Assembly (NCBI GenBank): GCA_964383905.1
Contig: CAYLJO010000059.1
Coordinates: 1 to 28,759, forward strand
Direction: 5' to 3'
Length of the DNA stretch: 28,759 nucleotides
Origin: CAYLJO01 sp964383905
Lineage (GTDB): Bacteria > Acidobacteriota > Blastocatellia > Pyrinomonadales > Pyrinomonadaceae
Both the position numbers and the translations under genes were made by a program. Positions 1 to 7,229 of the stretch are shown one piece after another. The notes beneath the pieces were generated by a model. That model was given only the letters and a program-made list of their open reading frames with translations, made no database searches and was not told the DNA's origin. Positions within the stretch are counted from its first letter, which is position 1. Every line of letters begins with the position of its first letter.

Positions 1-400
1 TCTGAAGGATCCGGAGATGGTTAAGCGGTGAGACCGGCAACCCAGTGGCTAGAAGAAGGGTAGGATCTCAAAATCAAAAGCTAAAGCGTCAGAACTCTGC
101 GTATAGTATCAGTCTGTTGTGTGCGCCCGCCCATGAGCTACCTCTTTAGCTTTAACATGACCTTCCACGCGGCGCGGTGAGGGAGCAAAAAGCCTAGGAA
201 AAGTGACCGGGTAGCGGATATGATGGGGAAAGGTGACGGCGTTACGAGGCGGACATTGTGCCCCTGATATTAGTTGGGCCACTGTCAGAGGGCGCGGTAT
301 TATTGAGGCGGTGAGGGTGAGTATGCTTTTCATTGCGGCTTATCCCGCAGCGGACGTCGCAGGCAGAATGAGCGAGCGTTTGAGGGAGACTCGGAGGAAT
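1..400. other. Left edge and leader before the response regulator; no supported gene
   Basis: Nothing here is a convincing gene. Bases 2-31 read in one frame as a short tail ending LKDPEMVKR and a TGA at 29-31, which could be the last codons of a gene truncated by the window edge, but nine residues are too few to support a call. The frame of the downstream response regulator is open back to a GTG at 233, but the translated stretch before 401 has no recognisable family character. No clear promoter was identified. Confidence 0.4.
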
Positions 401-817
401 ATGGGGGGCCCCTTCAATCCGACAGTACTGGTCGCAGACGACAACGCTGACACTCGCCGGGTGGTCAGATGGATGCTTGAGCGCTGGGGGTATCATGTCC
501 TGGAGGCTGCCGACGGGCGGCAAGCACTCGAAGTCGCCGCCGAGAGCCGCCCTGACCTGGTTTTGATGGATCTGGCAATGCCCGTCGTCGACGGCTTCGA
601 CGCCATCCGCTCGATGCGCGAGCACCCGGAATTGTGCGGCCTGCCGATCATCGCCGTGACGGCCTTCGACAAGGCGGTCTCAAGAGAGGGGGCTGGATCA
701 GCCGGATGTGATTACTACCTGAGCAAGCCGATTGATTTCTACAGGCTCGAAGTACTGGTGGAAAAACTGATCAAGGCAGGGCGACGGGAAAGGGCAACTG
801 GCTCTACCTTACTCTGA
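401..817 (+). CDS. Single-domain response regulator (CheY-like receiver)
   Basis: A stand-alone receiver domain of about 138 residues that would accept a phosphoryl group from a histidine kinase. Visible receiver residues, numbered from the ATG at 401: acidic pair D13-D14, phosphoacceptor D57 in LVLMDLAMP, switch T87 in AVTA, and invariant K109 in SKP. No output domain follows; the chain ends about 29 residues after K109. GGAGG lies only 3 bases before the ATG at 401, which is tight; in-frame starts at 368 (ATG) and 233 (GTG) are possible, but the extra residues do not look like part of the fold. No kinase gene lies in the window, so the partner is unknown. Role is probably a diffusible phosphorelay or protein-protein switch. 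The family is sure, the start is not. Confidence 0.9.
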   Translation: MGGPFNPTVLVADDNADTRRVVRWMLERWGYHVLEAADGRQALEVAAESRPDLVLMDLAMPVVDGFDAIRSMREHPELCGLPIIAVTAFDKAVSREGAGSAGCDYYLSKPIDFYRLEVLVEKLIKAGRRERATGSTLL

Positions 818-905
818 ACCTTACCCGCTGCACTACCGGCCGCCGGTCACAATGGTATTGCAGGCACGAATATTCACCGCCGCCGCGCCTAACCGTTGCT
901 TGCGG

Positions 906-945
906 CGGACCATCAATGATGAGAGACCTCATCATTGATGGTCCG
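906..945. repeat. Perfect 18-bp inverted repeat with 4-base loop
   Basis: Bases 906-923 and 928-945 are exact reverse complements, separated by AGAC at 924-927. The hairpin sits in the 165-base gap between the response regulator and the DUF4288 gene. No T-run follows on + and no strong one on -, so it is not a standard rho-independent terminator. It could be a bidirectional stop or mRNA stabiliser, an operator, or one copy of a dispersed palindromic element. Only the structure is certain. Confidence 0.75.
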
Positions 946-982
946 AGCGTGACGGTGAACTCGGTGTGGCTTTTGAATTGAG

Positions 983-1438
983 ATGACATACTTTCCAGAA
1001 AATGCAGACTGGTACCTGGCCTGGATCGTTCAAGAGATCACGGTCGAAGGTGATCTTCGCAACGTCGTGCATACCTGTACCAGGCTGATTCGTGCGCATT
1101 CACCGGAAGAGGCGTACGATAAAGCTCTGAGGCTCGGCCGAGAAGAAGAGATAACCTATGAGAACTCGGACGGGAAGGGAGTGAAAATCGTCTTTCGAGG
1201 TCTCAACGACCTGATAGGCATCTATGAAGATTTAGAAGACGGGGCGGAGCTCACGTACGAGGAAGAGATCGGGGTTAAGGAAGATGAGGTAAAGAGAATG
1301 CTCACGGAAAGAGAGCGTCTTAGTGTATTCCAAGATGGCAAGGGCTCGGGCGGGCCCAATTACATTTCCAAAGATATTGCTGAGGAGATGGAGAGCCGCT
1401 CTTCAGAAGAGACTGATCGAGGGGGTGGCGCAAACTAA
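983..1438 (+). CDS. DUF4288 domain-containing protein
   Basis: A 151-residue soluble protein. Its first ~95 residues match what I know of DUF4288: an early WYLAWIV strand, a middle IRAHSPEEAYDKALRLG segment (the domain commonly has an A.s.eeAy.kA.elG pattern) and a later strand with FRGLNDLIGIYEDLEDGAELTYEE. The C-terminal ~40 residues are charged and Ser/Gly-rich and are probably a disordered tail. The function of the family is unknown. There is no signal peptide or membrane segment, so it is cytoplasmic. It starts 38 bases after the hairpin at 906-945, and only weak ribosome-binding sequence precedes the ATG. It is probably transcribed separately from the response regulator. The family assignment is from memory of the pattern. 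Confidence 0.8.
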   Translation: MTYFPENADWYLAWIVQEITVEGDLRNVVHTCTRLIRAHSPEEAYDKALRLGREEEITYENSDGKGVKIVFRGLNDLIGIYEDLEDGAELTYEEEIGVKEDEVKRMLTERERLSVFQDGKGSGGPNYISKDIAEEMESRSSEETDRGGGAN

Positions 1439-1543
1439 CACCCACCTGACCGGATGCTAATCAAGTGGAACATCATTGATCATGATCCCACGCGCCGGCC
1501 GGTTTCACCGCTACACCGCCAGGATAATAGCTAACCGAGAAAG

Positions 1544-2095
1544 ATGTTAACGCAAGAACAGGTTGAATCAGCACGCGCACGGGCTCGCCAATATCTTGCT
1601 AAAGCGGGTATCGCCCTGACGGCAGAAGAATCAGCCAATATTGAGGTGGCTGATTTTGGCTTAGGTGACCTGGAATCAACTGGCCTGCAGCTTGTCACGT
1701 ACGTTAACACTGAGAGGGTCTGCGCCAAAGAGCTAATCCTGTTCCCGGGGCAGACCTGCCCCGAACATCGTCACCCGCCGGTCGCGGGCCAACCGGGTAA
1801 AGAAGAGACGTTCCGCTGCCGCTGGGGGAAGGTTTATCTGTATATTGCAGGTGATCACGTGAGCGGCGATAAAGCGCAGAGTAGACCTCCCGCCGGTCGA
1901 GAGCATACCTACACCGTCTGGCGCGAGATCGTACTAGGACCAGGTCAGCAGTACACGATCTCGCCAAATATACTGCACTGGTTTCAAGGAGGCGTCGAGG
2001 GCGCGGTCGTCTCAGAATTCTCCACCAGGAGCAGGGACGAATCGGACGTATTCACCGATGAGGAGATCCACCGGGTCACGGTGGTCGCCGGATGA
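1544..2095 (+). CDS. D-lyxose ketol-isomerase-type cupin
   Basis: A 183-residue cupin resembling D-lyxose isomerases (EC 5.3.1.15; D-lyxose to D-xylulose, often also D-mannose to D-fructose). The metal-binding set is visible: H75 and H77 in CPEHRHPP, a Glu in GKEETFRCRWG (E87/E88), and H145 in NILHWFQGG. These agree with the Mn-binding His-His-Glu-His set of the family. The RCRWGKVYLYIAGD strand is also typical. Length fits the shorter members (about 165-230). No signal peptide, so cytoplasmic. GAGAAAG lies just before the ATG. There is no sugar transporter or kinase beside it, so the physiological substrate cannot be deduced from context. OsmC follows 130 bases downstream on the same strand. 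The family is strong, the exact sugar is inferred. Confidence 0.85.
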   Translation: MLTQEQVESARARARQYLAKAGIALTAEESANIEVADFGLGDLESTGLQLVTYVNTERVCAKELILFPGQTCPEHRHPPVAGQPGKEETFRCRWGKVYLYIAGDHVSGDKAQSRPPAGREHTYTVWREIVLGPGQQYTISPNILHWFQGGVEGAVVSEFSTRSRDESDVFTDEEIHRVTVVAG

Positions 2096-2225
2096 CAGGC
2101 GCTATACGGCGTGCCGGCGTTATAAACCCGGCATGGCACCCGACGCCATCCGCATCGAGTTCTAAAGATCGGACACTTAGGCGCTGGCGGTCGCCGGCGT
2201 CATGCCGAAGAGGGTGAACAAAACG

Positions 2226-2672
2226 ATGACCCGAGCAGACGTACGACAGTATTCGGCGCAAGCCAGCTCAACCGACACCTTCGGCCGGGTGCTATGCACT
2301 TCGCGCAACCACCATTTCGTCGTTGATGGGCCGGCCGAGAACGGCTGCCCCGGCGAGGCCATCACACCCGCCGAGCTGTTCCTCTCGGGTGTTGCGAGCT
2401 GCGGCGTCGAGCTGGTGCAAGTCATAGCCGGGAGGCAAAACATACCGTTAGCAGGCATCAGCGTGACGGTCTCGGGGGTGATCGATCGGGGCCACCCGGT
2501 GCGGCCGGATGTTACCGTTTTCAATCGGGTGAGGGTGCAGTTCCTGATGAGGGGCGTGAGTGAAGAACAGGGGGCGGAATTGATCGAAGCCTTCAAGGGG
2601 AGGTGACCGTTGTACGGGACGGTCGCAGTTGCGACCCCGGAAGTTGAGGTCGAGGTTCAGATTGAAGGGTAG
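2226..2672 (+). CDS. OsmC-family thiol peroxidase-like protein, candidate selenoprotein (in-frame UGA at 2604)
   Basis: OsmC/Ohr proteins reduce organic hydroperoxides with two catalytic cysteines. The first is C59 in SGVASCGVE. The frame then meets TGA at 2604-2606 (residue 127), continues open with PLYGTVAVATPEVEVEVQIE, and ends at TAG 2670-2672. In the family this spot reads Cys-Pro, so the UGA replaces the second catalytic Cys; read through, the protein is 148 residues, the usual OsmC length, with active residues at 59 and 127 (as I recall, E. coli OsmC uses Cys59 and Cys125). Stopping at 2606 would remove the resolving residue and the last strand. A hairpin with a GU-containing loop lies 14 bases after the UGA (separate entry). 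AGGGTGA ends 8 bases before ATG 2226; the ATG at 2202 lacks such a site. No selA/B/C/D is in the window, so Sec insertion is inference; a nonsense mutation or base error is the alternative. Confidence 0.82.
2604..2636 (+). promoter_or_regulatory. Candidate Sec codon (UGA) with bacterial SECIS-like hairpin
   Basis: UGA at 2604-2606 is followed after 14 bases by GGTCGC (2621-2626), loop AGTT (2627-2630) and GCGACC (2631-2636): a perfect 6-bp stem with a 4-base loop containing GU. Bacterial SECIS elements lie inside the coding region just after the UGA, with a short GC-rich upper stem and a G(U)-containing apical loop. Here the loop begins 20 bases after the UGA, inside the usual range of roughly 16-37. 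The E. coli fdhF element has a comparable GGUUGC-loop-GCACC upper stem. Recruitment of SelB-Sec-tRNA is inferred. Confidence 0.6.
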
Positions 2673-2924
2673 GCACGGGAGGGAGTCAACAGGAAGAATT
2701 CCTGCTACAAGTTAACACCCGGTACAGCAGTTGGCGATTGAGTGTAGCTCTTCTTCGCATTACTCGGCGCCCTGGCCTGATATTTCCTGGTCGTCAGCGC
2801 CACAGGATACAGTCAATTGCCACCCGCCATAGGCTTTAAGACTATAAAGTTTTGCCTCATTTACCCAAAAGGTCGTTTGATTCTGCGCTAAGCAATGCGG
2901 TGTAGATACAAACGGCATGCGATG

Positions 2925-4608
2925 CTAAACCGGGGTTAAGGCAAGGTGAACGCAGAAAGCGTTAATCTCCGCAGGAGTGAGAGCCTCCTGTGGGACGGCG
3001 TTAAGCTTGTTGGTCACGACATCATCCTGGGCCTTGAACTCCACCCCCCGTAGCCCGAAGGTAGATTGCCATGGCAGGCGGTACCCGCGTGGAGGCGAGC
3101 CTGTGCGTTGTAAGCGTCACGGACCGTCCTCAATTCCCGCCAAAGCGCGAGGATCTTGTCCCTGGTGCGGTCGGGATGACAATCGATGGCGATACCCAAC
3201 AAGTGCGCTTGGACGTGCTGGAAGTCGTTGCGACAGCAGCGACCGACTTCACCAATGTGGCCGGGGCAAACGTAAGCGCATGTGATGGCAAGCGAGTCAT
3301 TGAACCGGCCCCGAACGCGTTCAAAGATTTCCAGAAGCGCGAGCGAAAACTTGGTGCCTTGCGGGGTCGGCACGTCAGGAGAGGGTGGAAGCGGGGGGCA
3401 CTCTTGCTCGCTTCACACGCCAGTCGGGCCCGGGTCACAGAAAAGCCGGTGCTCTCGAATTCGTAAGGCTTCAGTGGCTGGTTATCGGCGTTGGCAGGCT
3501 GCCATGCCCCCGCCCGGAAATCAAAGTACGTGGTCAGATAATAGTCCTCGTCCACTTCCACGTTGGAGGGGACGTTTTGGAAAGGGGCCTGGGTGATCTC
3601 CCGATTCTCGCCCAGGATCAGCCGGTTGATCGCCGCCATGAACGTGATGGGATGGTAGTGCCAGAAGAAGTTGCTGTTCCCGAGTTGCCTTACCAGGTCA
3701 GGGTTTGCCAACAGCGCGTCCTGCACCCACATCATGCGCGAGAGGTGAGGCCAGTTCATCTTTATCGAAGCAGGGGAGGCCACGCCGTTCAAGAGTTCCG
3801 GCCGATCCCAGGACCAGGAGCTGCGATGGCGCACGCGTATGTCGCGCAATCTGGGCGCCACGACCGTCATCATCGCGGCCGGGTCGGCGCCGGCGGCCGC
3901 GAGTTCCCGGTTTACTACATCCAAATCGCCGGCTAGACCCAACACGTCCCCTACGCTCACCTCGATCCCGGGATTAAAGACCATTCCCTTCTCGCCGCCT
4001 GGAGTTATGGCGACTCCACTCATGCCGACTTCCTGTTCCAGTTGCGCCCTCGTGGGAATACGATCAGGGTCGCCATTTATGGTTCTTGCTTTTTGCCGCA
4101 GCCACTTGTTGTACCAGCCCGGGTTCTCGGCGTGCTCCGCGTAGAGGTCGGGGATGGCGTCCAAATGCATGTAGAGCGAAAAGACATAAGAGGAAGTCGC
4201 GTTATAGTTGATGCGCTGCTGGGCGGTCCCCGGGGGGGCGTTGGGGGTCGGCTCCGTCCTCCAGTGGACGGCATGGCGGAGCAGGACGAAGCGTTGCGAG
4301 CCATAGCCGGGGTGCGCATCGGTATCCGGGTGGCTGCTCAGGCGTGCGGCCACAATGGTTCCCGAGGCAGCGGCATAGACAACGGGGTTGTCGGCACCCG
4401 GCTCGAGATGGACTCCGCCCTGCCAGATACGGTTGAGACCCACGGGGAACAATCCGCCCTCATCGGTCTCGCAGTGGCGGTAGTAGTTGTCAATCTCATC
4501 CAGGTCGAAATAGCTGAGCGTTTCGGTGAGCGCGTCGAGATCGACGTCATGATAGACGGCGGACTCGACGCTCACGGCGGACGGGAGGAGCGGCGCGTGC
4601 CAGGCCAT
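2925..4608 (-). pseudogene. M23-like / M15-like peptidase, broken by two frameshifts
   Basis: One protein is spread over three reading frames. The first (4608 down to about 3395, ~400 residues) resembles an M23 (LytM) fold: GGVHLEPGADN, VVYAAASGTIVAA, VLLRH, a SLYMHLD strand and GIEVSVGDVLGLAG, with H67, H112 and H148 as possible metal ligands; the usual H-x3-D spacing is altered. The second frame (about 3395-3050) carries AHLLGIAIDCH, like the H..G.A.D core of M15 carboxypeptidases. The third ends with TPAEINAFCVHLALTPV and TAG at 2925-2927. Both switches lie at six-base C/G runs (near 3394-3399 and 3046-3051), and one added base at each restores a single ~560-residue frame. The open frame also extends upstream of ATG 4608 to a stop near 4710 (RPYYSGPFWNPTFTASNNGG), so the true start may be lost too. 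Cell-wall or extracellular hydrolysis is inferred; the family match is moderate. Confidence 0.6.
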
Positions 4609-5047
4609 CCAGCGGAACCAAGCCGGTTTGGTCGGTTGCCCGCCATTATTGGAGGCGGTAAAGGTGGGATTCCAGAAAGGGCCGGAGTAGTACGGCCGGA
4701 AGAACCTGAGTTATAACGAGGGCAAGCCGCGATCAACGGCCCAGTGAGAGGGGTCGCCTGTTCCGCCAGGGATGAGCGATCAGTGGAGGCCACCCGACCA
4801 CTTTCAGGTGGCCTTTGCTGTTGGGGATAAATCCTGTGACTGCTGCGCGGGGCCCCGCTTCTGGCTGAAGATTCACCGCTGATCCGACTCCTAGCCCGGG
4901 ATGATTCCGGGGCGAACGTGAGCGAAGTTCCGCACTGTTTGCCAACACTCGCCGCCGCGGTGAAATGTTTTTCCCGGAATGTCTTATCAGAGTGAATGAA
5001 AGGTGGAACACCTGGGAAGCAGCAACCAGGTCTAAGCAACTGAGTGA
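4609..5047. other. Divergent intergenic region between the peptidase-like gene and the chitosanase
   Basis: Up to about 4710 the minus strand keeps a plausible N-terminal extension of the peptidase-like gene. The rest shows no convincing gene. It holds an 8-bp inverted repeat (4787-4794 with 4807-4814, 12-base loop) and a 12-base GC palindrome at 4847-4858. These may act in the divergent promoter region, but no promoter boxes stand out. Confidence 0.4.
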
Positions 5048-5973
5048 TTGTCAACAACCCCTCGCGGAAAGAACTATCCTTATATGGGCGGTGGTAGGAT
5101 CCCGGGCCCTCAATCCCAACACAAGCAACCGGCCGATATTAACGACGGGACTCTTTGTCGCCAACCTTCGCCGTCGGCCGGCCCCGTCGGGCTTGCGTGT
5201 CCGACCGCCGCCTCGCTCGACGACATCGGCGAGGCTATCAAGGGTGCCATAGCCAGGAACCTTCGGAGGGTAAAAGTTCTCAGCCTCGCCCACGTCGATG
5301 TGTGGAGATTGGCCAATGATTCCGCCCTCTTCTTTATGAGTGGGCTGGAGATTGATGCCGACGGGTCGCCCCAAGCCTACCATGAAGGCGACCGCGGTGA
5401 AGGCGGCCTCAAGCCCTTGGACGTGATGGCAAATTCCAGTGACCTGATACGAGATAAAGGGGGCAACTTGCATAAGCAGACCGCCACGGACCCGGCCCCG
5501 GGTTTTTTCGTGTCCCCGACACCGCTCACCGACAGTCATATCACCGACCCGACGAACCCGCGGAGGTACGTGAATTCCGGGGAGATCCCCTACATCACAC
5601 TCCCCGGCGGTACTAAATACTATGACCGGGCGAAGGAACATCACCACCCGAGTCCGTTTATAGCTAAGCTTGGAGTAAGCTTAGGTGATTTCGCCGCCGT
5701 CATTAACACCCAGAACAACTAGGTCTCCTACGCCATCTTCGCCGAGATAGGCCCCCCTGGTAAAATAGGCGAGGGTTCAATCGCCCTGGCCGATGAGTTG
5801 GGTACTGACTCCAGCCCCGTCAACGGCGGTACCACGCAAAAGTGGTGCAGTACATTATCTTTCCGGGCTTGGGGAACGGGGAGCCTCGAACGCTTAAGGA
5901 GGTAAAGTCAGCAGGGGAGAAGCTGTATGGCCAATGGATCATGGCTGGGATGGAGTTGCTCGTGGGGTGGTGA
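5048..5973 (+). pseudogene. GH75-type chitosanase, interrupted by an amber codon and a frameshift
   Basis: The translation matches glycoside hydrolase family 75 (endo-chitosanase): SGLEIDADGSPQAYH, then a GFFVSPTPLTD region, RYVNSGEIPYITLPGG, KLGVSLGDFAAVINT, and, after a TAG at 5720-5722, the same frame continues SYAIFAEIGPPGKIGEGSIA. This contains the acidic catalytic region (FAEIG...IGEGS), so a product ending at the TAG would lack the active site. Near 5837-5841 (AAAA run) the frame shifts once more, after which VVQYIIFPGLGNGEPRTLKE, typical of the domain end, leads to TGA at 5971-5973. One extra A repairs the shift; the TAG needs a base substitution. Possible starts are TTG 5048 or ATG 5084; no clear signal peptide is seen. 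It lies divergent to the broken peptidase-like gene, suggesting a decaying polymer-degradation locus. The family is confident. Confidence 0.8.
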
Positions 5974-6485
5974 CGGCCCAAAGATTGCTTATTGCCCCGG
6001 GGCGACTAAGCGGGGGGAAGCATCTGTTGTCCCTTCCGATTCATCCCTTTTCTCCTCAATCAATATCCAAGAATCCAACCGGCGTAAGACCTACAACCCC
6101 GTGCTACCAGTCAATTATCCCGCTCCTCGTTCCTCCTCCCACCGCCGGTCCAAATCTTTCCTCCAAACCTGAATTTGCCGAGTTGTGATCACTATAGTTA
6201 CTGTGATTAAGTTCATCTCCTGTCATTCTTGTCATAGTCCTAAACCCTTAGCTCGCGAGTAAGTGTTAACCGGCGCTGAAGGGCTTGTCCGTGTAATCCC
6301 GCCAGTAGGGATAAGCACGATTGGTTCGCAGATCAGACTGGTGATGCGCCTCCGGAATGAAACACGTTTTGCTCTTGATGTGCGATAAGCTTCTATCAAT
6401 GGCTATTGACTTATCGGTGAACTTGCCTTAATTCCGTAGGACAGGAGGCAAGAAAGTCAAACAAAGCAAAAGAGGATCAGTACCG
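5974..6485. other. Intergenic region without a supported gene
   Basis: Two overlapping small + strand frames start near 5927-5934, but they overlap the chitosanase end, lack ribosome-binding sites and have biased Pro/Ser composition, so I do not call them. The last ~100 bases are the leader of the next gene. A modest AGAGGA site at about 6471-6476 precedes the ATG at 6486. I see no clear hairpin or promoter. Confidence 0.5.
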
Positions 6486-7061
6486 ATGACAACACAAAAG
6501 GAGCGAGGGAGGGCGACTGAAGCAACCGGCGAAGATGAGCCGTCGAAGGCGGAGCTTCAGCGTCATCTGGAAGAAACGCGCGAAGCAATCGCGCAAACCG
6601 TCACGGAGATCAAAGACACCGTCTCGGATCAATATGAGGCGGTCAAAGACACCGTGAGTGGCGTGCTCGACTGGCGTGAGCAATTCCAAAAGGACCCCAT
6701 AGTCTGGAGCGTCGGGGCACTCTCGGCCGGCTTTGCCGTCGGCTACACGCTCGGCTACGCGCACAAGAACGCTAAATCCCGTGGGCGACATCAATCACAG
6801 GTCGCCGCCTTCGCCGATAGCCTGATTGACGAGATCACGGCCGTCGGCCATTCCTTCGTCATGCCGGCACTGAACATCAAGATCAAAGAGCTGTTCGGCT
6901 TTGACTTCGCAGAATTATTGGAGGAACTTGGCGGCGCGAAGAAAGCCGTTACTAAGCGAAGCACTAAGAAAAAGCCGGGTGCGAAGAAGAGTGCGCGAAG
7001 GAAGGGGACGGCGAAGAAGGGTGTTAAAAGAAAAGGCGGCCCGGGACAGGGCCGCGCTTAG
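6486..7061 (+). CDS. DUF3618-like membrane protein with histone H1-like basic tail
   Basis: A 191-residue protein in three parts. Residues ~20-65 form an amphipathic helix region (LQRHLEETREAIAQTVTEIK, then DTVSDQYEAVKDTVSGVLD) resembling DUF3618/YqjD-type membrane-associated helices, in which a DTVS motif repeats. Residues ~71-92 are a single membrane segment (PIVWSVGALSAGFAVGYTLG). After a linker helix, residues ~151-191 are an extremely Lys/Arg/Ala/Gly-rich tail (KKAVTKRSTKKKPGAKKSAR) like histone H1 or bacterial Hc1-type tails. Such a tail could bind nucleic acid or polyphosphate. Topology is not resolved. The function is unknown; family similarity is moderate. It stands alone, with a 170-base gap before a convergent gene. 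Confidence 0.75.
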   Translation: MTTQKERGRATEATGEDEPSKAELQRHLEETREAIAQTVTEIKDTVSDQYEAVKDTVSGVLDWREQFQKDPIVWSVGALSAGFAVGYTLGYAHKNAKSRGRHQSQVAAFADSLIDEITAVGHSFVMPALNIKIKELFGFDFAELLEELGGAKKAVTKRSTKKKPGAKKSARRKGTAKKGVKRKGGPGQGRA

Positions 7062-7229
7062 CCGCGTGGAGATCGGGCTGCAATCACTCCCCGATCTTCG
7101 TGCTGAAAATACGAATAGCCTGAGCCACAGAGGGTACGGAGGAACACAGAGGTTCATCGAAGGAAAGAGAAGAGGAAGACAAGCGATGAAAAAAGCGGAC
7201 AATTTACTGCCTTGTCATTTAGGTAGATG

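Noticed and set aside
233..400. N-terminal extension of the response regulator from GTG 233
   Set aside because: The extra 56 residues have no receiver character; the fold is complete from 401, although a start at 368 cannot be excluded.
3071..4716. Several long plus-strand frames across the peptidase-like gene
   Set aside because: They are antisense to a minus-strand protein with clear M23/M15-like motifs and lack motifs of their own.
5927..6188. Two small plus-strand frames after the chitosanase
   Set aside because: No ribosome site, overlap with the chitosanase end, and Pro/Ser-biased composition.
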